From the NCBI GenBank assembly GCA_030549495.1, contig JAUIRK010001052.1:434001-498000 (forward strand): a stretch of 64,000 bases of DNA, in the 5' to 3' direction. The notes below the pieces were generated by a model. It was not told where the DNA came from and searched no databases. It saw only the letters and a list, made by a program, of their open reading frames with translations. A program made the translations under genes and the position numbers. The stretch comes from Nectonema munidae (Eukaryota; Nematomorpha; Nectonematoida; Nectonematidae). Below, one piece after another: positions 53,447 through 64,000 of the stretch (within the stretch, counting starts at the first letter, position 1; every line of letters starts with the position of its first letter).

Positions 53447-56400
53447 TTATACAAAGTTGAGTTCAGTGCTGATGTCATTATAAATAGTTGACAAAGTAGC
53501 TTTGAATTCCTTTTCTTCCTCCTCCAATTTATTAATTTCATCAATAAGGGAGAACAAATAGGTAATCTTTTTAGAAACTTCATCTGCATGCAAATTATAC
53601 AAACTGTATTGATATTCTTCCATCTGATTATAGGAATCTTCTAACTAAATATATATTATAACCGAATTGAAATATAGGAAATATCAAATTTTATTAATGA
53701 GTTCGTTTAACTTTATGCTGAGTAAAATCAGGGCTTCGGAGCCTGAGCCGCAAAATTTTTTACTAGAAGTCGGAACCGGAGTCACAAATAACAAAAAAGC
53801 GGCTAATTCGTGATGTATCAAAAGTACAATTGTTACATATATAACCTTGAAATATATGTAATCCGTTTTAATTCATGTTCATATCCTATTTACAGAGAAC
53901 AAACCATAAATAAATGATGAAACAGCTTTTCAGTTTTTTCAAATATAAATTATGATATATCGGAGCCATAAAAAATATATATTTGCTCCGGAGACACACA
54001 CTTTTGAGGCGGCTCCGAAACCCTGGTTAAAATATAATATATTGTAACTACTATACAAGACCCATTGTTGGTTTGAATTATTATTAATTAATTATATAGA
54101 ATTTTCAAACAAACCATGCAAGAATCGTAGCTTTTTTTTTATCTATTCACATAGCATTAAAATTAAAATTCCAATGGTTGCACGCACACGTTCAGCGGAT
54201 TTAAGTAGTCTTTTTACTGATATTTTACTATTAATTTTTTTTATAACATCATGTAAAGGTAAAAGCATCACGGGGTGTTTTCATCAAGAAAGCACAATTG
54301 CGCCGCTTGTATGAGAAAATAGGCTTGAAATCGAGCCCAAGACCGTGAGTTATCGAGGTCTAGTATCTAACCAACCGTACTCATGCCCCGTTAAATTTTA
54401 AGTGGCAATTATTATTTAAGCACTAAATTTTTCAATGAATATACCTTGTTATTACGAGGAAATTATATTTTGAATTCAACGGTGTATGTAAATAAATTTC
54501 GTTCTTCTAAAAATTTATATATTTATGAATGATCTTATTTAATCTAATTTTTTATTTTACTATTATTACATTGTCTTAATTTTTATTGATAACAATTTGA
54601 GCAAATTTCAAATGTATCTAATTTATATTTGTGATTATATTCGATCAGAATGAAAAGTTTCGCATTTAACCTTCGTCCTTCCCCCACCTCCAATAATTTT
54701 CTAAAAGTACATGTACTATGGGGCAAGCCCGCCTCCAAAGTCTAGCTCTTATGAGCATTAAGAAAGAAGTCATCGATAATTTTGCTGCTGCTAAAACACG
54801 AAAAATGAACATCTAATGGAGATCTGAATTATGTCAGAATAAATATATCTGAATTATGTGGCTTAATAAAAGTGTGAGCATTTTTTTAAATAACTTTTTA
54901 ACCAGAATGGGGTGGGGATGAGTGAGAAAAGAAAGAGCAAAGGGTGAGGGGCTCCATTCAGGACCTTTGCCCTGAATCACTTGATACGGCCCTGATCCAC
55001 TAATGTTACTTAAACACACAAACTAGTGATGGGTGGTTGTCAAAAGTTTCTATTACTCCATTACCAAGTAAAACCTCCAATACTGATTTCTTATATTATC
55101 GAATTTAAAATGCCATTTTTTAATTTTTATTAACTATTAATCATATTAGTCACGTTTTAAAATACAAATATATAGGCCCAGCCCCCACCCCCTCCCCCCC
55201 CCCCCCCACTATGAAGAATGGCTTAAGAAATTCCCATTACAGATTTTGCTCTTTCCTAAAGCATCAAGACTTGCATGGCAGAATTTTACTAGTATTTTTT
55301 AAAGTTGGCCCTCTATGGTCAATTTCTGGATCAACCACTGATATATAGATATAAGTACTATATTTTAATTTCAAAAACTTTTACAAAATGAGTACGAAAT
55401 ATAACTAAAAGTAAATACAACTTGGAAATCGTAATTTATCTCTAATACAAAAAAACAAAAGAGAATTAAAACTTTAACTAAAGGAGAAAAATTTTAATTA
55501 ATTAATTAATCATAATTAAAATCCATGCTAAACATTTGCATTCTTCCCGTATCTGCTGAATAAAAAGCACTCCCACTATAACTGAAGAGGCATCCAATTT
55601 TGGTTCACACAGGTATTTTTTAAAGAGCCATGATTTACTTTTAACCCAGTTGATCTCACTGTCATAGACGCAAACGATCAGCAGATGGTCTGAGTTCGAT
55701 TTCCGAATGTGACTATCCTTACCATCTGTGCAGCCATGGAAGTTCACCCTTGGATTCGATATCGAAAACTTAAAAAAAATCTTGATTTTAAAGTCGTTTT
55801 TTATGAATTTTTTCTGAGATTAAGCGTTAAGCGGGTTTAATTTTGACATATTATCTCTAAATCGTCGTACATAGCTATCTTCATCACAAAGGCTATATGT
55901 TTCCTTAATTTAGACTTTTTTTGTGTTTTCCTTCTTTGAATTAGGTTAAGCATTTACTGCAACTACAATAAATCCGTTTTGCATAACTTTTTTCATCTAC
56001 TGAACCTGAGAGATAAGATTTCACTGATTTTTCATAAACTTGAGAAAGACAATATATATTACTAATAGTGATTATTATAATACTTGTAAAATACAGAGAA
56101 ATCAATTTCAATGGGGCCTGGACTATAAAAAGGTGTTTACATTTATATATTTCAAGGGCAAAATAAATCCTTCCCCTTTTATCGAACGGCTGATCATGAG
56201 TATATAGTGAATGGTTCTCAACCTTATATAACAAAGGGCCAAATTAAGAACCAACATTGCGCTAGAGGGCCGCAACAAAACAAAAATGATATATATTGAT
56301 ATACTCAAAAAATAGAGGATCAGCGATTATTACATCCTATTTATATCCGCCACTGACAAGATGTTTAGTTCAATTTTAAGAACAGAACGTCGATATTAAA

Positions 56401-59400
56401 CTACACTACAGCCTACGTAAAGTACATAGATCAAAAACTGCAAAATTCTTATCAACATGATATTTTTAGGCAAATTTTTTCTAGAAATTTACTATGCGGG
56501 CCGCAAAACACTGATCTTGAATTGTGTTGCAGGATATTGCGTGCCGCGGTTGAGAACCACTGATAATAGATACTGACTTGGATTTGCGAAAATTCAGGAT
56601 TCGAATCAGATAACTCTTTATATTACAAAAACAATGCAAGTCTAACCTTGAAGAACAGAACAGCTTGCAAATTTTAAAGAAATATCAAGAAAAAAAAGAG
56701 AATCTAATTTTCATTACTTGATTCTATTTTTAAATTACAGCTTGGGGAATTATGAAAGAATTTGCTTACTTTGATCATAGCCTACCGCCTTTTTCCTATT
56801 ATTTTTTTGTTGTTATTTTTTTCCGTTTCAAATAGGGATATAGTACTTCTAAGCTAAACGGCTTTTTAGTAAGGACCATTGGTAAAAAATATTAAGTTTA
56901 AAGTCACCACGATTTTTAAAGACCTGAGAATTTTTAGCTACGTACAACACACCCAGTTTTCGTATAAAAGAAGCTCATTTCTTATACTTGAGACATCCCT
57001 GAACCGTCGTATAGTAATGAAGCTTTCTATTCACTGGCACACATTGAGAAAAAAAAATAGGCCAGCTAGCTACAGAGAGGAAGGCAGTTTATGTAAAGCC
57101 TAAAAACATTCATACTAAAAACATTGTGCATGCATGAACGATAAAAATAACAAATAACCACGCTTGCGGAGAGAATGATAATAGTTGTAAATAAGTACAT
57201 AGTGCTGCGAATATCAAACTATTTTTTATTTAAATATATTCTATTCAAAGCAAAATAAAAAAAAATGTTTTTAAAATGACTTTTTTGAGATTTAAATATA
57301 ATGAAACTAGGCAACTACTATTGATTTAGTTCCAGGTAAATTTGTTTATTTTTTCAATCATATATGTGAAACTTCGCTATTTTTCACAACGTTTGTAACT
57401 TGATTTCTAAATACTTTCCCTCTTTTTGCGCGCCTTTGATCAATAATTTATATGGTAATTCATTTAGTATGTCAGAGTTTGAAAAATTCAATTATAAAAA
57501 AATATATTCTTAAATTAGTTATCTCAATTTCAATCTGTTTAACATAAAATCGATAGAAATAGTGATTTAAAACTCGATCTTAAAAATAAATGAATTTTTT
57601 TTCGATTTTAAAAAGTGTAATTTTCATGAAATTGTTATAGAATAGTTTGAATTGGCCTAGGTTTGCTAAATTAAATTAAACCGAAAAACAATTTTCCCTT
57701 TATACCTAGTTTTAAATAGAAATAGTAAAAAAATTTCAAATCTTAAAAAAAAAATTTTAATCGAGACAACATTTTTTCTTTATATCTTGCTTTAAATAGA
57801 ATATATTTAAATAAAAATTGAAACAAAATGCAAACTTACTTGTGTTTTACGATGGGTTCGCTAAAATGTTCTACTCGAGAAACACCCTTGCTCTGTTATT
57901 TTTTGGCGTTTTAGCTTGAAATGCATTTTTATGTAACCCTGCTAGCAAGTATGTTGAAAGGTGATCTAATACTTCTGTTTTTTTATAATAGCTTCGAACC
58001 TGCATAGAGTTTGCTAAGTTAAGAAGAAAACTAATAAACAAATATTTGAAACTACGTAAAAGTTCTCTGCTCTTTTTAATTTCATATCTGAAAAATAGGT
58101 ATTAAAAAGTAAAGGTAAATCAAGTTTTTTCTAGCTCTTCAAAATGGCGTCCCATAAGGATCTCTTTAACATAGCTATAAGCAATATTTTTTCTATTTCA
58201 AATTTTTTCAATTTTCTCCTTTTTGAAAATGAACCTCTTTGAGGGGTGGCTAAATATTTACTTAGAAACATAAAATTTCGAACAGATTATTTTTTTCTAT
58301 AGGAGACACGATTTCACTAGTGTACGTTATAAAAATAAAGCTTTTACTTTTTTGGTACAGCTCATTGAGCATATTGACCAACTTGCTCTCAATTTAAATT
58401 GAGTTATCGGTATTCTGTTCCACACTAAAAATATTTTCCCTTAAATGCAGGGCTTCGGAGCCGGAGCTGCACAATTTTTTCTACTAGGAGTTGGAGTCAC
58501 AAATAACAAAATGCGGCTCCCCATATCTGGCTCCAAGCCATTTCATGATGTATCTAAAGTCTCATAGTTTGGCACTGAAAATTTTAAAATTTGATATACG
58601 CGCTAGTATGAAAGAAGATAGTGTTGAAGCAATGCTATTTTTAAGATCAAACTTATATAAATAAATTTCAAAAACATTTTATCCATCAAAAAAATTTACA
58701 TAAATACATGAATTAAAAAAATTTATAATTTAAAACTATGATAAAACTGATATAGTATATACTTATATATATATATATATATATATTACGGATGTATACA
58801 CCAGGGTGGTGAAAGAGAACGGCGCCGGAGTCGGAGCCATGGAAAAAATTATTTGCTCCAGAGCCGGAGCCAAAAAATTTTGAGGCGGCTCCGAAGCAGT
58901 TAAATGTTAAACTTCTGATATACAAACAAATGTTTCTCTTATATTAACTAGAATATTGTTAATTGGTTTCCTTATGGGAAAAAACGCCTCCAAAAAAGCG
59001 CTTTGAGAGTCACATTTAATTTGCCCGGACCCTGCCATATTCACTGGCGGATTTAAAGGGGGCTAAACCGGCGTAGCCCCCCTTTCCTAAAATTGCATTG
59101 CCAATTGCTTGAAAATTTTTCATCTAATTCTTTTCGTAGAACTCAAATATGATGATTTCTGCAATTCGTTTTTTAGATTCAATCTTTCTCTAAAATGAGA
59201 AGCCCTAAAAAGTTTCACTTTGCAGTTCAATGAATGAGGATCGTTTTAATGCTTCCATTCTTTTTGTTTACAAAAATATTCGATTAGATATTGACACCAT
59301 TATTTATATGTATTTGTATCACGATAGATAAATGTTAATTTTTAAACAAGATAATTTGATATGAATATTAATTAAAAGGGTAAATATAGAGTTTTTGTAA

Positions 59401-61017
59401 TCACCAAGTAAATTTATTTTACCTACAGAAAGAAAAAGGGTATCCTTTAGGCACTGGTGGATTTAAAGGGGGTTCGAACCGGCGTACACCCCCCCCCCCC
59501 CTAAAATTGCATTGTAAATTGCTTGAAAATTTTTCTTGATCTAATTCTTTTCGTATAACTCAAATATAATGATGGCTTCTCCAACTCGTTTTTTAGATGC
59601 AATCTTTCTCTAACGTGAGAAGCCCTAAAAAGTTTTTGTTTTAATCGTAGTTAAGTGTGACACTTATTACTTTTATATTATCCAATTTTTTTTGTAAATT
59701 TTTTATTTAAACACATCAAGTTTTACCACATCAATTCACTTCGCAGTTCAATGAATTAGGATCGTTTTAATGCTCCCATTCTTCTTTTTGTTCACAGAGA
59801 TATTCGATTGGATATTGACACCATTATTTATATGTATGCTAAAAAGTACTAATAAACTTATAATTTTTTGATATATTATTATGATACTCTAAATTTTATG
59901 ATAAAAAGTCAATTTTCGCTTTTTATTAAACTATTACTTTTGCTATGAATTTTAAATATAGAGATCATATTAGTATTATCTTTAAGGAGAATAATCTTCT
60001 AAGATTAGAAGACTTATTTCATCTAAGAGTAGTGGTATTTTTGTTTAAAAATTTACATGGACATTTAAACAAGATTTTTGGAAATTTCATCAAATATAAA
60101 ATAGTCATTCCTTATGAAACTAGAAATTCTAACTTACCTATAAGAGTTGATTATATGCTGAAGGGTTCCAAGATTTCTATTTTAAAAAAAATAATGAATT
60201 CTTAAAAGTAATATATTTTTTGATAACTTGGATGTTTCGTTACCTTCCTTTAAAAATAGAGTAAAAAATTACCTTTTATCTCTAAACAGAATATAACCTT
60301 ATTTTTCACTTTTATAATCTTTGTGTCAAAAAATAAAAATATATTTCTATTCTGAAAAATCTAGTAACGGCCATTTTAGGCTTTTGATTTTTTAGTTTTA
60401 ATAAACTCATAAAATTACTAAATATTGAAGTTTCACTTTTGACTCTTATTTTATCTAGGTTAACTATAAGTTTATATTCATTACCATTGCATTTGTTTAT
60501 ATATATTTTTTGTACATATATTGTGCTTTTTCTTGTGATTCTACTTGTGTTTTCATTATAATAAATTCTTCTTCTTACCCAAGATAAAAATAGCTTTCTA
60601 GTTTAGTAAAATCTGCCCCCCCCTAATGCCATTTTTTAGACCCACCCCTGGGTTATTTGAACAATGTTTTTGGATCATTAATCAATTATAATAAAACACC
60701 TGCATATAATAATAGATAAGAAGGAAAAACTAATTTCAAAATATCAAGAGAGGCTATAAATCTTCCTTTTATTCAAAAAGAAGTATTCTATTTACTAGGT
60801 TATTTTATTTGCTTGTCTCATTATAATTTTTCCTACGCCTCGAGAAGAGATGTAAAACAAATAGAAAAAATACCATTTCGAAGTGAGATTTCTTGAAGTC
60901 ATTAAAGTTTTTTAAACATAATTTCCTATTTTCATTTATTTTTTCAATAAGTTTTTCAGAAATTTGTTGAAGATTAGATGAAGCATTTTTTGAAATATTT
61001 TCTTCAGCAGACGACAT
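53447..61017 (-). CDS. small coiled-coil protein, two exons across a 7.2 kb intron (putative)
   Basis: Exon 1 (61017-60874) encodes 48 aa, MSSAEENISKNASSNLQQIS then EKLIEKINENRKLCLKNFND and FKKSHFEM, ending at a GT donor. Exon 2 (53644-53447) follows a TATTTAG acceptor and encodes LEDSYNQMEEYQYSLYNLHA, DEVSKKITYLFSLIDEINKL, EEEEKEFKATLSTIYND and ISTELNFV before a stop. Both junctions are phase 0, giving 113 aa that is helical and rich in Glu/Lys heptads. An AATAAA for this strand lies at about 53325. The lengths and helical character recall small coiled-coil subunits of complexes, but I do not recognise the protein. The intron holds two MITEs of one family, a SINE, a hAT MITE and a LINE 3' end. 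The join is inference. The exons could belong to two genes, or a middle exon may be missing. Confidence 0.45.
53729..54025. mobile_element. hAT-type MITE (CAGGGCTTCGGAGCC family), copy 1
   Basis: The left end is CAGGGCTTCGGAGCCTGAGC; the right end read inward is CAGGGTTTCGGAGCCGCCTC. The flanks AGTAAAAT (53721-53728) and GTTAAAAT (54026-54033) agree at 6 of 8. The interior has GGAGTCACAAATAACAAAA in common with the copy at 58448-58898. Confidence 0.7.
54253..54389 (-). repeat. tRNA-derived SINE, family A copy 4
   Basis: On the minus strand: GGGGCATGAGTACGGTTGGT head, GGGCTCGATTTC B-box, ACAAGCGGCGCAATTGTGCT body, then GATGAAAACACCCCGTGATG and TTACCTTTAC. The 19-base body block is identical to the copy at 41850 except at its end. 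Confidence 0.65.
54390..56208. other. 1.8 kb of putative intron; degraded MITE ends only
   Basis: Isolated hAT-like ends face leftwards: ATACGGCCCTG at about 54984-54994 and GGATCAACCACTG at about 55328-55340. A long C tract lies at 55188-55208. I could not pair any of these ends. ORFs here are without motifs. Confidence 0.35.
56209..56562. mobile_element. hAT-type MITE (GGTTCTCAACC family), copy 2
   Basis: The left end is GAATGGTTCTCAACC; the right end read inward is CAGTGGTTCTCAACC. The interior is homologous to 27795-28160, including AAAGGGCCAAATTAAGAACC and a GCGGGCCGCAAAACA block near the right end. Flanking duplication is not preserved (TATATAGT versus ATAATAGA). The copy is older than copy 1. 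Confidence 0.75.
56563..58447. other. 1.9 kb, no gene
   Basis: AT-rich. A short plus-strand frame (SNLEEQNSLQILKKYQEKKE at about 56640-56700) after a possible acceptor might be an exon, but there is no partner and I do not call it. Confidence 0.4.
58448..58898. mobile_element. hAT-type MITE (CAGGGCTTCGGAGCC family), copy 2
   Basis: The left end is CAGGGCTTCGGAGCCGGAGC; the right end is GGCGGCTCCGAAGCA (its last bases altered). The flanks CTTAAATG (58440-58447) and GTTAAATG (58899-58906) agree at 7 of 8. A (TA)n microsatellite of about 11 units lies inside at 58766-58787. The minus ORF 58713-58925 is produced by the terminal repeats. Confidence 0.75.
59042..59313. repeat. hAT-type left terminus, tandem copy 1
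   Basis: Begins CACTGGCGGATTTAAAGGGG and runs through CCCCCC, TAAAATTGCATTG, TTGCTTGAAAATTTTTC and ATTGACACCATTATTTATAT. The same order occurs in 59452-59837. CACTGGCGGAT-GGGG is a known kind of hAT terminus. Confidence 0.65.
59452..59837. repeat. hAT-type left terminus, tandem copy 2, with about 100 bp extra
   Basis: Begins CACTGGTGGATTTAAAGGGG and repeats copy 1. It carries about 100 extra bases (about 59635-59740) between AAAAAGTTT and TTCGCAGTTCAATGAAT. A possible matching right end is CAGGGGTGGGTCTAAAAAAT read inward from about 60651. Confidence 0.6.
59945..60570 (+). mobile_element. LINE 3' fragment: end of reverse transcriptase ORF and 3' tail
   Basis: The frame from 59945 reads NLLRLEDLFHLRVVVFLFKN, LHGHLNKIFGNFIKYKIVIP and YETRNSNLPIRVDYML. 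After a frame change it continues FDNLDVSLPSFKNRVKNYLL before a stop. This is the C-terminal tail of CR1/jockey-type LINE reverse transcriptases (TRNS and SLP-FK---K-YLL). The 3' end has a short TTCTTCTT repeat (about 60558-60572). It is 5'-truncated as LINEs usually are. Confidence 0.6.
60571..60873. other. putative intron sequence, hAT-like right end
   Basis: A C-rich end CCCCCCCCTAATGCC...CCACCCCTG lies at 60616-60651 and may pair with the tandem left ends at 59042/59452. Nothing else. Confidence 0.35.
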
Positions 61018-62559
61018 ATATAATTCAAAAACAAAGAGTGGTTTTAGGTTAATAATTTATTAAAAGAAAATTCGAAAGAAACAACAAAGCTTATTAATTT
61101 TGGAGTTAAAAGGAAGAAACTTACAAAGTTTATTGAAAACAAATTTTAAATAATATAGAGTTATTTATAGACTACCATAAACTTATATAAGTTAAAGTGT
61201 AGACTTTGAGAAAACATAAATTGAATTGTACAATAGAGAGATTAATTGTATAGAAATAAAGGGTCAACATCCTTTAAGCATGTTTGTAAATATTATCCCA
61301 TTATAGATAAGACATGGAACGTGTTTTTAAGGCTACAAACTCTTAAAAACTAAAATCACAAATCTTAAACCTAACACAAGCATGTAGCCTACACCTGAAA
61401 ATGCTTTGGTATAAAAATCCAGTCAACAAAAAGTAAAAATATTTTAATTTATTTTGTTTTTAAAATTTCCACTTAGTTAAAAGATTCGTATATTTTAAAA
61501 TAATGTAATTATTATTATTCAAATATAATTTATTATTTAATATCGTTGTCATATATGTTATTATGAATCTCCAATTAAATTTGATTATTATTTTTTGACG
61601 GATATCAGGTCATTGACCGTATGTCAACGACTATTCTCGTGAGGCTAAAAAAGTGATATATGATAGGTCATTGACCTCGGGTTAAAAAGTAATTAATTCC
61701 TAGTTTTTTCAAATTGGCTTTTCTAAAATCACATTTTCACATATCTAAGGTTGGAAAAAAAAATTTCAATTTGTTTTATGACCTATTTTTGGGACCTATT
61801 TGGTGTTTTTTTCTAATCAGATTTGTATCTAAGTGTCTTTTATCATCGTTTTGGCTTGGCTTCATTTTTTTATTTGCTTTTATCTATTATGTTTTTAAAA
61901 TGTCTGGAAAAGTAAGTTGTTTTTTTCACTTTGAGTGTTAGGTCTAAGATGTAATACTTCCTTTTCTGTTTGAAATATACGTGCGAAAAGTGTGGAGAGA
62001 TTATGTGCCGATTGAAAAGGCATCTTTAGTTGGTGCACAACGTGAAAAATTTTTCCAAAAAATAACTAGTGATAGAAAAGAGGACATTAACGCATTTACG
62101 GCCAATGTTCCTATTTTGGAACATAAGTAATTTCATCTTCGTCTGCTTTTTTCAATGACTTTGAATATAAATGGTCTGCGTTTTTTAGATATCGTCTGCT
62201 TTGCTTGGCCTTAAATGAATTAAAAAAGAGTACCAAATTTATAAACGAAAATATACAATATTTTTAATTTGCGCACAAATTAAATGGTATTTTTAAATTT
62301 TTCTTATTTTTTCTCCAGTAATTTTGTTTTTTCATGTAAGCTGAAGAAGTTAAAGAATCACTTAACTGTAGATCTAATAAGAACCCTTGGTTTATTGTAA
62401 ATCAAGATGTAGATACAACACCATAAATTCATACTCTACCGTAAATTTAAAAGCTATCTAACCAAATGGGGTTATTTTTTAAGCTAAATTGAAGTATTTC
62501 TGTTTAAACATTTTTTAACAGAACAATTACACACAATAATTTTAAACTTCTATATATGT
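61018..62559. other. 1.5 kb, mostly featureless; one zinc-finger-like trace
   Basis: Near 61977-62035 a frame reads KYTCEKCGEIMCRLKRHL then LVHN, the spacing of a C2H2 zinc finger, but it is interrupted. AGGTCATTGACC words recur at about 61605-61678. I call no gene. Confidence 0.3.
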
Positions 62560-63707
62560 CTTACCAGTGATTTGTTTGATCGCCAGAATGCTAAATCATC
62601 GTATGATTACATTTCTACCAAGCAGTGTTCTTCGTGCTGTAAGTTCGGACACACAACGAAAAACTGCAAATCAACAAAGTTTTCCTGTAAATTTTGTGGA
62701 GAAAATCATAAATATCTTGAATGTGATAAGTCTAATAATACAGATTTGTTTAAATGTAGTAATTGTATTACGAAAAAATTAATAAATATAAACCATAGTG
62801 CGTTTAGCTATGAATGCCCGTGTAAAGTTTCTAATTTAAAATATGTTAAATCATCTACTGCAAATTTTCAATGTTCTAATATATAACCTATGAACTGTTT
62901 AAACGAAGACATTTTTAACAATATTAATAATGATTTAACGGAAACACATTTTTATAATAATCTATACATGTATGATGAAATGCCTTCAGTATATACTAAC
63001 TTGGAAAACTTTGATAATACAACTAATCTTACTAATGGATTTAATATTTTAAGTTTGAATTGCTGCTCCCTATTTTCTAAATTAATCGAAATAGATGACT
63101 TAGTTCACTATTTGAATAGATGAAAAATAATTTCATCTAGATGTTTTGGTTTTGCAGGAAACATGCCCTAAAACCGACAAGAACTATTCAAGCTTCTTCC
63201 ATATTAACTAATCACTCCGGTGTTGCTTTTTATGTTAAAAATGATCACCAATATTACTTTTCAGAGGTAACTAATAATATTTATTTTGAATGTCTCTCAT
63301 TAATTGTTGTTTCGAGTAAGAAAAGTACATTAGCTATACACAATTTTTATCGCCCTCTATCAATTGAAACGAATGTTGAATTCTTTATTGATGAATTTTC
63401 ATCTTTTATAAACAGAATGGATAATTTTTTAGTCAATATCATTGTTGGAGATTTTAACATAAATTTACTTAATGTTGATAAAAATTATAATGTTCAAAAG
63501 TTTCTAAACTTAATGTTTCTTAACTTCTTCAAACCCACTTTTACGAAAATAACTCATCCCACTTCCAAATCATTAATTGATAACTGTTTTGTCCCAACCA
63601 ATTTCATACAATACACATCTTACATACTTGAAACATCAATCTCTGACCACTATCCACTTATTCTAAGGTTAAATGGTGTCAACAGGTCAAAAATTCAAAT
63701 AATTTGA
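62560..63707 (+). mobile_element. LINE 5' part: zinc-knuckle ORF and AP endonuclease
   Basis: The first frame (62572-62886) has three Cys/His knuckles: CSSCCKFGHTTKNC (CX2CX4HX4C), CKFCGENHKYLEC (CX2CX3HX4C) and a looser CSNC...NHSAFSYEC, typical of ORF1 of I/jockey/CR1-type LINEs. The ORF2 start follows at 62890 (MNCLNEDIFNNINNDLTETH; later FNILSLNCCSLFSKLIEIDD). After frame changes comes the AP-endonuclease domain (63141-63707): QETCPK, SGVAFYVKNDHQYYF, then IVGDFNINLL (catalytic D-x-N), FFKPTFTKITHPTSKSLIDN and the terminal SDHYPL. The sequence is lost from the LINE before the reverse transcriptase begins, so it is truncated at both ends and interrupted in ORF2. Confidence 0.7.
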
Positions 63708-64000
63708 TAAATGTTGACTTTAGCTAAACCAAATGTAGCAACATTTGGTTTTTAGCACAATAAGGCAAAATATACTGTACATATTAAGAATAAAAGCATC
63801 ATATTTGAAAGCAATGTTAACATAACAAATTTCCTGACTTTCCCTGGTTATTTTTAATTTCCCAGACTTTTCAAAAAAGGGGCAACCATGGTTTTATATC
63901 ATCTTTAATTTAGAATTTGAAATAGCGATTTTTTCCAGACTAGTATTTTGTACTTCTATTTTGAGTTAATAGACTGTATAACCCTCTTTTAAAGGTCTAT
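63708..64000. other. window end, no gene
   Basis: AT-rich. The hairpin CCAAATGTAGCAACATTTGG at 63728-63747 (8-bp stem) is the only structure noticed. Confidence 0.4.

Noticed and set aside
58713-58925. A Gly/Ser-rich 70-codon minus ORF
   Set aside because: Produced by the CGGAGCC terminal repeats of a MITE.
61977-62110. A C2H2 zinc-finger gene
   Set aside because: Only one finger-like motif, interrupted soon after; no supporting exons.

Overview
This is AT-rich nuclear DNA from a multicellular animal: spliceosomal introns, few host genes, and heavy loads of DNA transposons, SINEs and LINE pieces. The host genes (GALE, and an RNF37/UBOX5-type U-box protein) are animal-type. The transposase lineages are ones I associate with arthropods, perhaps a copepod or sea-louse genome. 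That guess rests on memory of the families and is not proven by the window.

Host genes. GALE (UDP-glucose 4-epimerase) can be rebuilt completely on the minus strand from seven coding exons between 11651 and 20946 (350 aa). A UBOX5/RNF37-like gene lies on the plus strand at 39874-40956, preceded by a short uORF. Weaker candidates are a lysine/tyrosine-rich protein at 30-1954, possibly with a signal peptide; a last exon at 5610-5698; and a two-exon coiled-coil protein on the minus strand (60874-61017 joined to 53447-53644).

Mobile DNA makes up most of the rest. Elements with both ends visible are: a Mutator-like MITE (3927-4910); hAT-type elements at 6624-7499, 8141-10384, 22454-22748, 22751-24031, 27795-28160, 51564-52192, 53729-54025, 56209-56562 and 58448-58898; a Harbinger-like MITE (29756-29915); a 3.7 kb transposon of a poorly described hAT-like lineage (29935-33600, with a perfect 8-bp target duplication); a TA-flanked MITE family (7542-7662 and 52783-52906); a second probable Mutator-like MITE (46420-46781); and a Tigger-type pair of ends enclosing 4.5 kb of nested elements (44760-49273). 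Transposase relics without clear ends include Tigger/pogo (2530-3355), hAT pieces in and beside GALE, and piggyBac (50780-51580). There are four copies of one tRNA-derived SINE family, one different tRNA-like SINE, a LINE 3' end (59945-60570) and a LINE 5' part with zinc knuckles and endonuclease (62560-63707). Two short LTR-retroelement-type fossils are also present (18120-18760 and 45180-45720).

The stretch from 26575 to 29730 looks abnormal. It holds homopolymer runs up to 36 bases and an isolated GC-rich block, and may be poor consensus sequence. Long AT-rich tracts elsewhere (24040-26570, 33610-36360, 37340-39800, 42000-44750, 49280-50770, 56570-58440) show nothing I can support as a gene.
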